Source: Nocardia shimofusensis NBRC 100134 (GTDB taxonomy: Bacteria; Actinomycetota; Actinomycetes; Mycobacteriales; Mycobacteriaceae). Taken from it: a stretch of DNA of 64,000 nt. The translations under genes and the position numbers were made by a program. The notes beneath the pieces are model-generated. The model had not been told where the DNA came from, made no database searches, and saw only the letters and a program-made list of their open reading frames with translations. Below are positions 7,655 through 15,362 of the stretch, one piece after another; position 1 is the stretch's first letter; each line of letters begins with the position of its first letter. The stretch covers positions 186,001-250,000 of the forward strand of contig NZ_BDBT01000005.1 in the NCBI RefSeq assembly GCF_001613125.1, in the 5' to 3' direction.

Positions 7655-8809
7655 GTGCTCCGCGGCAGCGTACCGCTGGGACGGATCACCGGCGTGCGGG
7701 TCGACGTGCACTGGTCGGCGCTGGCCACCGTCGCGCTCTTCACCGTGGTGCTGGGCCGATGGCTCGCCTCGGTGCACGGTGGCTCACCGGGAGTCTGGCT
7801 CAGTGCGGCGGCGGGCGCGGTGGGGTTGTCGGCGGCCCTGCTCGCGCACGAACTCGCGCACACGATCGTCGCTCGACGCCACGGTGTACACGTCGAGCGA
7901 GTGGTCCTGTGGCTGCTCGGCGGGCTGTCGGAACTGCGAGAAGAACCTCCGGACCCCGCCGCCGATCTGCGTATCGCGCTGGCCGGGCCCTTGACCAGCG
8001 CGGCGCTCGGCGCGGGTTTTCTGCTCACCGGCTCGCTGCTCGACGGCCTCGTCGCCGCGCCGGTGCTCGATGTGCTGGTGTGGCTGGCGGTGATGAACCT
8101 CCTGCTGGCGGTATTCAACCTGCTGCCGGGCGCTCCGCTCGACGGCGGACGCGTCCTGCGGGCGGTGCTGTGGCGGCGCGGCGGCGACCAGTTCCGGGCA
8201 GCGGTCACGGCCGCGCGGACCGGCCGCGTCATCGGCTTCGCTCTGATCGGCGCGGGCGGCCTGGAGATCGTGCTGCTCGGCGACCTGAGCGGCTTGTGGT
8301 TGATGATGCTCGGCTGGTTCCTGACCACAGCGGCACGCGTGGAACTGAGCGCCGCGGGCATGCGACATCAACTGGCGAATACCACGGTCCGGCAGGTGAT
8401 GACGGAACGCCCGATCGCACTACCGCAGACCTGGACGGTGACCGAATTGCTGTGCTCGGACGCGCCGCGCACCGGTCACCAGGTCTTTCCGGTGGTGAGT
8501 GCCGACGGCGTGCCCGTGGGTGTGCTGTCGCTGCGTGATCTGTTGCCGATCCCCGCCCAACACCGCCCGACGTCCAGACTGGGCAGCGTCGCGAGGCCGC
8601 TTCCCGCCTCCGCCCGCGCCCATCCCGACGAATTGCTCGCCGCTGTCGCGACACGCACACTGCTTCGGCCGGATCTCGACGCGGTCACCGTGGTGGACGA
8701 CGGGGGCCGGCTGATCGGGATCCTGACGGCGACGGATCTCACCACCGCTTGCCAGCGCAGCGCGCTGGGTCTGCCGATCCAGGACCGGCGAAGAGGACAG
8801 ACGACCTGA
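7655..8809 (+). CDS. Site-2-type zinc metalloprotease (M50B) with CBS domains
   Basis: A 384-residue multi-pass membrane protease. HELAH at residues 65-69 lies inside a transmembrane helix and, with NLLPGAPLDGGR (Asp163), forms the zinc site of intramembrane site-2 proteases. Around six hydrophobic segments fill residues 1-235. The cytosolic C-terminus (about 245-370) has two CBS-like repeats (VRQVMTERPIALP and AVTVVDDGGRLIGILTATDL), which usually bind adenine nucleotides. The architecture matches mycobacterial Rip3-type proteins. The GTG at 7655 follows GGGAG by seven bases. It lies next to the sigma factor gene; cutting an anti-sigma factor is a known role of the superfamily, but no anti-sigma gene is adjacent. 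Confidence 0.88.
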   Translation: MLRGSVPLGRITGVRVDVHWSALATVALFTVVLGRWLASVHGGSPGVWLSAAAGAVGLSAALLAHELAHTIVARRHGVHVERVVLWLLGGLSELREEPPDPAADLRIALAGPLTSAALGAGFLLTGSLLDGLVAAPVLDVLVWLAVMNLLLAVFNLLPGAPLDGGRVLRAVLWRRGGDQFRAAVTAARTGRVIGFALIGAGGLEIVLLGDLSGLWLMMLGWFLTTAARVELSAAGMRHQLANTTVRQVMTERPIALPQTWTVTELLCSDAPRTGHQVFPVVSADGVPVGVLSLRDLLPIPAQHRPTSRLGSVARPLPASARAHPDELLAAVATRTLLRPDLDAVTVVDDGGRLIGILTATDLTTACQRSALGLPIQDRRRGQTT

Positions 8810-8828
8810 CCCGCCGACAGTCGACCGG

Positions 8829-9656
8829 TCAGGCGGCGGCGTATCGAGCCGACGGTTCGGCCAGCGCCTGATCCCGCAGCCGGGCAAGAGTTCGGGTCAG
8901 AATTCGGGAGACCTGCATCTGGGAAACCCCGATCCGTTCGGCGATCTCGGCTTGGGTGAGGTTGTCGAAGAATCGCATCACCAGCACGTCCCGCTCCCGC
9001 CGCGGCAAGGCGGCCAGCAACGGCCGGACCGCCATGGCGTCTTCGAGCAGCCGGTAGCAGGGTTCCTCGGCGCCCAGACGCGCGGCCATGGTCGTGCCCG
9101 CACCCTCCTCGTCCTGGTGGGTAGCGTCGAGGGAGTCGGTGTTGTAGCAATTCGCGGCGATCATGGCCTGCGTGATCTCGGTGCGCTCGACGCCGAGTTC
9201 GGCGGCGATCTCGCTCGGGCGCGGCATCCGCCCGAGTTGCTGGGACAACTTCTCCACAGCGGGTGCGATCTTTCCCTGCAGTTCCTTCGTACCGCGCGGG
9301 ACCCGCACGCTCCACGCGTGGTCGCGGAAGTGGCGGCGGACCTCGCCCATGATCGTCGGCACGGCGAAGCCGAGGAAACTGGCCCCGCGGGCCGGGTCGT
9401 AGCGGTCGATCGCGCCGAGCATGCCGACATAGGCGACCTGCTGCAGGTCCTCGTGCTCGATGCCGCGGCCGCGGAAGCGCGCAGCGATGTGCTCGGCCAA
9501 CGGCAGGCACCGCTTGATGATGTGCTCGCGCAGCTCCGCGCGCTGGGGGTCGGCGGGGTCGAGGGCGGCGAGCTTGTCGAACCACGGCTCGAGGTTGTCG
9601 TAGGAATCACCGTCGTGACGCGACGAGCTCGAGTTCGTATTCGGTGCTGCGCTCAT
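8829..9656 (-). CDS. sigF: RNA polymerase sigma factor, SigF/SigB subfamily
   Basis: A 275-residue group 3 sigma-70 factor of the general-stress subfamily. Region 2 spans roughly residues 45-125 (HEDLQQVAYVGMLGAIDRYD, then FAVPTIMGEVRRHFRD), region 3 roughly 130-185, and region 4 the C-terminal LPRRERDVLVMRFFDNLTQAEIA with a recognition helix VSQMQVSRIL. A SigF-type promoter (9700-9725) in front of it suggests autoregulation. No anti-sigma or anti-anti-sigma gene is adjacent, unlike the usual rsbW-sigF arrangement, so its regulator must lie elsewhere. Confidence 0.9.
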   Translation of the reverse strand: MSAAPNTNSSSSRHDGDSYDNLEPWFDKLAALDPADPQRAELREHIIKRCLPLAEHIAARFRGRGIEHEDLQQVAYVGMLGAIDRYDPARGASFLGFAVPTIMGEVRRHFRDHAWSVRVPRGTKELQGKIAPAVEKLSQQLGRMPRPSEIAAELGVERTEITQAMIAANCYNTDSLDATHQDEEGAGTTMAARLGAEEPCYRLLEDAMAVRPLLAALPRRERDVLVMRFFDNLTQAEIAERIGVSQMQVSRILTRTLARLRDQALAEPSARYAAA

Positions 9657-9699
9657 GCGAATGCCTCTCGATCCTGGGTAGAACGTTGATGGAGCCAGG

Positions 9700-9725
9700 T
9701 AACCCCCTTCGAGCCGGAATCAAAC
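9700..9725 (-). promoter_or_regulatory. SigF-type promoter of the sigma factor gene
   Basis: Minus-strand GTTT (9722-9725) and GGGTTA (9700-9705) are separated by 16 bases, matching the GTTT-N15-17-GGGTAT pattern of actinobacterial SigF/SigB promoters. It lies 44-69 bp upstream of the ATG at 9656, implying positive autoregulation. Confidence 0.6.
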
Positions 9726-9825
9726 AAGGCCCCACGGCACTGTTTTCGTGGCCGTGGTCACCCCGGGCCCCCGAGAGTGACAGATTTCGCAGGCCGCGGC
9801 TCGTCGCCGATGCGAATCTCGGCCC

Positions 9826-9850
9826 GTTTCCCACACATTCAATCGGGTAG
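9826..9850 (+). promoter_or_regulatory. SigF-type promoter of the secreted-protein gene
   Basis: GTTT (9826-9829), exactly 15 bases, then GGGTAG (9845-9850): a near-perfect SigF/SigB-type promoter 73 bp upstream of the ATG at 9923, back to back with the one driving the sigma factor gene. Confidence 0.7.
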
Positions 9851-9922
9851 GTGCTCGCCGAGGAACACACCACAGTCCACCGGCGGATCCTGACCGACTG
9901 CCGCGAAAGAGGGAGCCTGCCC

Positions 9923-10468
9923 ATGAAGTTCGTCGATGCGATCGTCTGCGCTACCGCGGCGGTGGGAGCCGCGAGCGTTCTCCCGGCCACGGCGTCGGCT
10001 TCGGCTGTGCACTGCGCCGCCGACGCGGGCATCGACGCCACCGTCATCGAGGGCGGAACCGGTTGCCGGGCAGCCGGTTCCGTGGGCGGGCAGGCGCATT
10101 CCGTCGGGCTCGACGGCGTCGGCTACGCCAACGCGGCGCTCGGCTCGCAAGCGCTCGGCGTCGGCGTGGCCGGAGGCGTCGGAGCCAGTGAAGGCGTCGA
10201 AGGCCTCGCACTGGCCGCGGGATTCGGTCCGGACGCCCTCGCGTTGAGCACCGGCGCCGACCGCGAACCGGACACGGCGCCGTCGAGAACGGTGGCGATC
10301 GCGTTCGCCGGCTCCCGCGCCGAGGTCGGCGGCGGACTCGCCGGTTCGGTGGTGTGCTTGGGAGCGGGCGCGCTGGCCTGGGACGAGCGCAGTGGGGCCG
10401 CCTGCCTGGCGACACCCTTCGGGATCTGGACGCTACCGGGTGACAGCGCCTCGGAGCGGCTGCGATGA
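9923..10468 (+). CDS. Small secreted protein, possibly DUF6764-like
   Basis: A 181-residue exported protein. The ATG at 9923 follows GGGAG by seven bases. An uncharged hydrophobic N-terminus ending in ATASASA is a clear Sec signal peptide with cleavage near residue 26. The mature part is Gly/Ala-rich with four or five cysteines (HCAADAG, GGTGCRAAG, SVVCLGAG, GAACLATPFG). It resembles from memory actinobacterial secreted proteins labelled DUF6764; function unknown. The strong SigF-type promoter in front predicts induction by envelope or stationary-phase stress. Confidence 0.7.
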   Translation: MKFVDAIVCATAAVGAASVLPATASASAVHCAADAGIDATVIEGGTGCRAAGSVGGQAHSVGLDGVGYANAALGSQALGVGVAGGVGASEGVEGLALAAGFGPDALALSTGADREPDTAPSRTVAIAFAGSRAEVGGGLAGSVVCLGAGALAWDERSGAACLATPFGIWTLPGDSASERLR

Positions 10469-10597
10469 GCTGGGCATCGCGGGACCATCGCCCCCGCCGT
10501 TCGGCGCCTTTGGTCCCTTGGGATCGGTGACCTGTCGGCGCACGCTGAAAGGATGCGCCGTCCCGATTCGCACCGGGTGAACACCGAGGAGGCTGCT

Positions 10598-11260
10598 GTG
10601 TCACATTCCGATGATCCGTTCGCGCCCGCTGTGCAGACGGCTCACGACTGGTTGCGCGCCGTCGCCGACGCTCTCGGCACCGACGATCACATATTCGCCC
10701 ACCGTGCCCTGCGGGCATGGATGCACGTGGTCCGCGACCGCATCGGCGTGGCGAACTCCGCGCATCTGACCGCCCAGCTGCCCGAACTGCTGCGGGGAAT
10801 CTACTACGAGGGCTGGGTGCCTGCGCACGTGCCGGTGCATCACGGGCAGGCGGCCTTCACCGAACAGTTCGCCAGGGCGGCGGGCATCGGCCGGGACGAG
10901 GTCGCCGAGGTGGCGGGGGCGGTGACCGCCGTGTTGTCCGAGCTGTTCTCCCCCGGGCAGATCGATCGCGTGTTCGCGGTGTTGCCCGGTCACCTGTACG
11001 CCGTGCTCTGTGGGATCGAGGCCACCGAGGAAGGCTCGGCCACCGAGGCCGAGCGCCGTCACAGGCGATCGGCCGCCGATCAGCCGATGCCCCTGCGGGA
11101 ACAGGTCCGCGCACTCGGTGATGCCGTCGCCGCGCTCGCCCGCGGATTGGAGCAGCTCCCGATCAACAGCGCCGACGAGGACCGCGCGGCCTCCGCGGCA
11201 CAGGAGGCGCATCGGATCCTGCTGGCCGAGGGCTTCGTCCCCACCGTCCGAAAGCACTGA
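10598..11260 (+). CDS. DUF2267-domain protein
   Basis: A 220-residue cytosolic helical protein. Residues 10-130 match the DUF2267 pattern (ALRAWMHVVRDRIG, AQLPELLRGIYYEGWVP, a helical segment ending in SPGQIDRVFAVLPGHL). The GTG at 10598 was chosen because GAGGAGG stands directly upstream; an in-frame ATG at 10553 lacks such a site. The C-terminus (about 165-220) is a separate helical region. The domain is common near stress and ion-transport genes in actinobacteria. The P-type ATPase gene begins eight bases after its stop, so the two form an operon. Confidence 0.8.
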   Translation: MSHSDDPFAPAVQTAHDWLRAVADALGTDDHIFAHRALRAWMHVVRDRIGVANSAHLTAQLPELLRGIYYEGWVPAHVPVHHGQAAFTEQFARAAGIGRDEVAEVAGAVTAVLSELFSPGQIDRVFAVLPGHLYAVLCGIEATEEGSATEAERRHRRSAADQPMPLREQVRALGDAVAALARGLEQLPINSADEDRAASAAQEAHRILLAEGFVPTVRKH

Positions 11261-11268
11261 CACCGCAC

Positions 11269-13935
11269 GTGGCCGGGCCCGGCTCCCGCGAGCTCATTGC
11301 GGCCGGTGGCCTCACCGACGCCGAAGTCGCCGAACGACTTCGGCGTGACGGGCCGAACGCGCTGCCCGCGCCGAAGCGCCCGCACCCGCTGACACTGCTG
11401 ACCGCACAGCTCACGCATTTCTTCGCGGTGATGCTGTGGGTGGCCGCCGGGCTGGCGCTGATCGCGGGGATGCCCGCGCTGGCCGTGGCCATCGCGGTGG
11501 TCGTCGTCCTCAACGGCGTCTTCGCCTTCGCCCAGGAGTATCGGGCCGACCGCGCCGCCGAACGGCTGCGTGACCTGCTCCCGGTCCGGGCCCGGGTGCG
11601 CCGTGGCGGCCGGCTGGCGGTGGTCGAGTCCACCGGCCTGGTGCTCGACGATCTGGTGGTGCTGCGGGCGGGCGACCGGATCTGCGCCGACGCCGAAGTG
11701 CTCGACATCCACGCCAGACAGCTCGAGGTCGACGAGTCGATGCTCACCGGGGAAAGCAGGGCGGTACACACCGAGCCCGGCGCGCGGTTGTTCGCCGGGA
11801 CGTATGTGGTCAGCGGCCAGGGCGAAGCGCGGGTCACCGCCGTCGGCTCGCACACCCGGCTCGCGGGGCTCGCGGCGGTCACCGAGCACGCGACCCGGCC
11901 GCAGAGTCCGCTGTCGCGGCAGCTGCACCGCGTCGTGCGGATGGTGGCGCTCATCGCGATCGGGGTCGGCGGGCTGTCCTTCGCCGTGTTCGCCGTACTC
12001 GGGCGCGACACCACGCAGAGCCTGCTGTTCTCCATCGGCGTCACCGTCGCATTGGTGCCGGAGGGGCTGCTCCCGACCGTGACGCTGTCGCTGGCTCGGG
12101 CGGGCCAGCGGATGGCCGCCGCGAACGCCCTGGTCCGCAGACTGGAAGCGGTCGAGACCCTCGGGGCCACCACGTTCGTGTGCACCGACAAGACCGGCAC
12201 GCTCACCCGCAACGAGATGCAGATCGTCGAGGTGTGGACGGCGGCGGGCAGCGTGATCGTGGAGGGCGAGGGTTACCGCCCCGAGGGCCACGCTCGCGGC
12301 AACCCGGACGCGGTGGCGGCCACCCGTGCCGCCGCGGACTCCGCGGCCCGCTGCTCTCCCGACGCGCACGCGCGCGAAGACCAGGACCGCTGGCTGCCGG
12401 TCGGCGACCCGCTCGAGGTGGCGGTGCATGTACTCGCCGGAAAACTGGACGTCCGGTCCGCGCCCCCGCCACTGCACCGGGAGCCGTTCGACAACCGGAT
12501 CCGCCTCGCGACGGTCACCGACCGCGACGGTCTGCACCTCATCGGCGCGCCCGAGGCCGTCTTCGCCGCCTGCCGCCGTGGGGGGCGCCCGGCGAACACC
12601 GACACCGACACCGACACCGACACGGCCGCAGCACAACTCGAGGACTTGACCGCGCGCGGCCTGCGAGTCATCGCGGTCGCTCATGCGCCTGATCCGGCAA
12701 CCGCGCCGCGGGTGCTCGCGCTGTTCGCCTTCGCCGACCCGCCGCGCGCCGATGTCGCCGCCGCCATCACCGCGTGCCGGACGGCGGGGATCAAGATCGC
12801 CATGGTCACCGGCGATCATCCCGGCACCGCCACCGCGATCGCCACCGAAATCGGATTCTTCGGGCCCGACCACAGCATCGTGGTGGAAGGAAAGGACCTT
12901 CCCGCCGACGACGACGCGCTCGCCGACCTGCTCGAACGTGACGGCGTGGTGGTGGCCAGGGTGGCTCCCGAGGAGAAACTCCGGATCACCCTCGCCCTGC
13001 AGAAGCGCGGACACGTGGTGGCGATGACCGGTGACGGCGTGAACGACGGACCGGCCCTGTGCACCGCCGACATCGGGGTCGCCATGGGCGCGTCCGGCAC
13101 CGACGTCGCCAGAGAAGCCGCCGATCTGGTCCTGCTCGACGATCATTTCGGCACCATCGTCGCCGCCATCCACCTCGGCCGGGCCACCTTCGCCAATATC
13201 CGGCGCTTCCTGACCTACCACTTGACCGACAACGTCGCCGAACTCACGCCGTTCGCGGTGTGGGCGGTCTCCGGCGGTTCGATTCCGCTCGGCTTCACGG
13301 TGTTGCAGGTCTTGGCCCTCGACATCGGCACCGACATGCTGCCCGCGCTGGCGTTGGGCGCCGAGCCGCCGAATCCGCGCACCATGTCGGGGCCGGCGCG
13401 GAGCGGCTCGCTGATGGACGGCCCGTTGCTGCGGCGCGCGTTCGGGGTGCTGGGCCCGGTGGAGGCGGGTGTCGGCATGATCGCCTTCCTGCTCGTCCTC
13501 GGAGTGGGCGGGTGGACCCTGGGCACGACCCCGGACGCGGCACTGCTGGCGACCGCGTCGGGCACGCTGTTCACGGCCGTGGTCCTGGGGCAGTTGACCA
13601 ACGCGTTCCTGTGCCGCAGCGAGACCCGGTGGTTCGGCGCGACCGGGTGGCGCGGCAACCCGCTGCTGCTCTTCGCTGTCGCGACCGAACTCGCTCTGCT
13701 GGTGGTCTTCCTCTGGGTGCCGCCGCTGCCGGGCCTGCTCGGTGGCACCCCGCCCGATTCGGTGGGCTGGGTCGCGGCGGCCGCCGCCGTCCCGGCCATG
13801 CTGGTGGCCGACACCGCGCACAAAGCGTGGCGCGGCCACCGACGGCGGTCATCGGATCAGGCCCGAGTGGGCCGTTCGTCCCCGCCGCGCGGCCATCACG
13901 ACGCCGAATCGCCGCGAGCCACCGTGGGACGCTGA
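11269..13935 (+). CDS. P2-type cation-translocating ATPase
   Basis: An 888-residue membrane pump. The N-terminal cation ATPase region is followed by two hydrophobic hairpins, the actuator-domain motif LTGES (around 162), PEGLLP in the ion-binding helix (from residue 264), the phosphorylation motif DKTGTLT (Asp307), VTGDHPGTA and the hinge GDGVNDGP (588-595), then C-terminal helices to about 860. It belongs to the Ca/Mg or Na/K-like P2 group; the ion cannot be read from sequence by eye. The GTG start lacks a clear ribosome-binding site and probably depends on coupling to the DUF2267 gene. A hexanucleotide repeat interrupts the nucleotide-binding domain. Confidence 0.88.
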   Translation: MAGPGSRELIAAGGLTDAEVAERLRRDGPNALPAPKRPHPLTLLTAQLTHFFAVMLWVAAGLALIAGMPALAVAIAVVVVLNGVFAFAQEYRADRAAERLRDLLPVRARVRRGGRLAVVESTGLVLDDLVVLRAGDRICADAEVLDIHARQLEVDESMLTGESRAVHTEPGARLFAGTYVVSGQGEARVTAVGSHTRLAGLAAVTEHATRPQSPLSRQLHRVVRMVALIAIGVGGLSFAVFAVLGRDTTQSLLFSIGVTVALVPEGLLPTVTLSLARAGQRMAAANALVRRLEAVETLGATTFVCTDKTGTLTRNEMQIVEVWTAAGSVIVEGEGYRPEGHARGNPDAVAATRAAADSAARCSPDAHAREDQDRWLPVGDPLEVAVHVLAGKLDVRSAPPPLHREPFDNRIRLATVTDRDGLHLIGAPEAVFAACRRGGRPANTDTDTDTDTAAAQLEDLTARGLRVIAVAHAPDPATAPRVLALFAFADPPRADVAAAITACRTAGIKIAMVTGDHPGTATAIATEIGFFGPDHSIVVEGKDLPADDDALADLLERDGVVVARVAPEEKLRITLALQKRGHVVAMTGDGVNDGPALCTADIGVAMGASGTDVAREAADLVLLDDHFGTIVAAIHLGRATFANIRRFLTYHLTDNVAELTPFAVWAVSGGSIPLGFTVLQVLALDIGTDMLPALALGAEPPNPRTMSGPARSGSLMDGPLLRRAFGVLGPVEAGVGMIAFLLVLGVGGWTLGTTPDAALLATASGTLFTAVVLGQLTNAFLCRSETRWFGATGWRGNPLLLFAVATELALLVVFLWVPPLPGLLGGTPPDSVGWVAAAAAVPAMLVADTAHKAWRGHRRRSSDQARVGRSSPPRGHHDAESPRATVGR
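12596..12625 (+). repeat. In-frame hexanucleotide repeat in the ATPase gene
   Basis: About five copies of CACCGA encode an alternating Thr-Asp run in the nucleotide-binding domain of the P-type ATPase, roughly residues 443-452. Because the unit is 6 bp, slippage would change length without breaking the frame. Confidence 0.85.
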
Positions 13936-13953
13936 GATCCGATCGCGCCGAAC

Positions 13954-13983
13954 CTACGCCACATCACGCTACGCCACATCACG
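13954..13983. repeat. Tandem duplication of 15 bp
   Basis: CTACGCCACATCACG occurs twice in direct succession in the 110-bp gap between the convergent ATPase and hypothetical genes. It is probably a replication-slippage scar; no function is evident. Confidence 0.9.
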
Positions 13984-14045
13984 ACCGAGCAGCCTGAGTT
14001 CCCGACCCGCAGCATCCTCGCCGGGCCGGCAGCCGACGCGGCCGC

Positions 14046-15167
14046 TCAGCCCGCCGCCCCCGCCATCAGCAGCTGCTGCAACGCTCCGTCCACATCCCCC
14101 TGTTCGCCGAAGAGCCGCACGAGCATCGAGCGTTCGGCCTGGCCGTGCTCGGCGGCCAGAACCAGCTCCATGGCCGCGTTCCGCGCGCCGATTCCCGCTT
14201 CCTCGGCCAGCGAGGCGATGATGTCGGCGGCACTCTCTCCGGTCCAGACCGCTGGTATCGCGGCGGCGACCTCACCGGCGGACGGCGCGGCGCCGCGATA
14301 CCAGCGGCCGCCCTCCCACCAGTAGCAGAAGGAGAGCAGACCGGCCCCGGCGCGGGGATTGAGCAGTTGGTTCGACACCCACCCCGGCGCGCCCGCGTAG
14401 AGGTCCGGCATGGGGGCGCCGGTGTTGTAGACGGCGTCCAGAGCCGGGTCGTTCCATACTCCGCCGGACAGCACTGCCCGATCCCCGGGTACCAGCCACA
14501 GCGAGGAACCGCTGCGTTCGGCGCCTTCGAACAGGCCCAGTGCGGGCAGAACCCTCGGTCCCCACGGCGATCGGGCTGCCACGAACGCCGCGGCGAGCGC
14601 CGCCCAGCGCATGACCAGCAACGGGAGCGTGGGCAACGTCGTCTCGATACCAGGAGGGAGTGTGGCGGCTCGGGCCTGTTCCGCTGCCTGTTCAGGGGGT
14701 CGGGACTGCCGGTCCTCGTGTCTGATGTAGGCGGCCAGCCAGACCGGCAGCCGCGTCCGCGGATACGCCTCCAGGTCGGCTCGATACACCTCCGGCGGCC
14801 ACAGATGGTCGTCGGGGAAGGGCTCGTCACCGAAGTCCGGTTCGGCGACGATCTCGCCGGACGCCGACGCCGACACCAGCAGTCGCCACCACGGGCCGCC
14901 GGGAAGGGCGGCCGACGCCTCGCGATGCCGCCGGACCATCGCGAGCACCTCCTCGGACGGCAAGGCCTGGACCGGGTTGCCCTGCTCGTCGGCGAAGAAC
15001 ACCGACGCCGACTCCGATACAGCGGTCAGCGCGAACACCGCCTGCATTTCGTGCCAGCCGGGCGGCGCGAGCGCGACCAGGTCCTCCGCGATCCGACGGC
15101 TCACGGAGTCCGACGCGGCGGCGAGCGATGGCACGGAGTCGACGGGGAACGAATCTTCTGCGGTCAC
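14046..15167 (-). CDS. Hypothetical protein next to the ESX cassette
   Basis: A 373-residue protein without signal peptide or clear membrane helices. The GTG at 15167 was chosen because GAGGAGG lies ten bases upstream. Residues 30-150 (FFADEQGNPVQALPSEEV, then WWRLLVSASASGEIVAEPDFG and RADLEAYPRTRLPVWLAAYI) recall immunity-type folds of the YezG/DUF600 kind, in which a basic-aromatic strand precedes a G-x-x-x-x-x-x-D/Y-x-D turn, but this is a weak impression. It is divergent from a WXG100-like gene, where an immunity or accessory protein would make sense. No function is claimed. Confidence 0.6.
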   Translation of the reverse strand: MTAEDSFPVDSVPSLAAASDSVSRRIAEDLVALAPPGWHEMQAVFALTAVSESASVFFADEQGNPVQALPSEEVLAMVRRHREASAALPGGPWWRLLVSASASGEIVAEPDFGDEPFPDDHLWPPEVYRADLEAYPRTRLPVWLAAYIRHEDRQSRPPEQAAEQARAATLPPGIETTLPTLPLLVMRWAALAAAFVAARSPWGPRVLPALGLFEGAERSGSSLWLVPGDRAVLSGGVWNDPALDAVYNTGAPMPDLYAGAPGWVSNQLLNPRAGAGLLSFCYWWEGGRWYRGAAPSAGEVAAAIPAVWTGESAADIIASLAEEAGIGARNAAMELVLAAEHGQAERSMLVRLFGEQGDVDGALQQLLMAGAAG

Positions 15168-15311
15168 GAAATCGGCACCTCCTCGATCGGGCCCGCACGC
15201 TACCACCCGGGAGCGAACAGCGCGGGCGCGGCGAATTCGTTTGCCCGTCATCACGAATTCAGTTGGCTGCGTTCTAATCCCACGAAACTACGACGTGCCG
15301 ATGGGAGAGCT

Positions 15312-15362
15312 GTGGTGATCGATCCGACGGGCCGGTGCGGGGCCGCCGCGGTGCCGCGATGA
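15312..15362 (+). CDS. Possible leader ORF overlapping the WXG100-like gene
   Basis: A GTG-GTG start (15312/15315) a few bases downstream of GGGAG opens a 16-residue frame whose TGA overlaps the next ATG (ATGA at 15359). The following gene has no ribosome-binding site of its own, so translation may be coupled to this leader. Short and therefore uncertain. Confidence 0.3.
   Translation: MVIDPTGRCGAAAVPR

Noticed and set aside
10481..10517. GGGACC/GGTCCC inverted repeat after the secreted-protein gene
   Set aside because: Short arms and a 25-base loop; not strong enough to call a terminator.
11080..13839. A 919-codon minus-strand frame opposite the P-type ATPase
   Set aside because: Same reason: antisense to an ATPase with all motifs, composition typical of the shadow of a high-GC gene.
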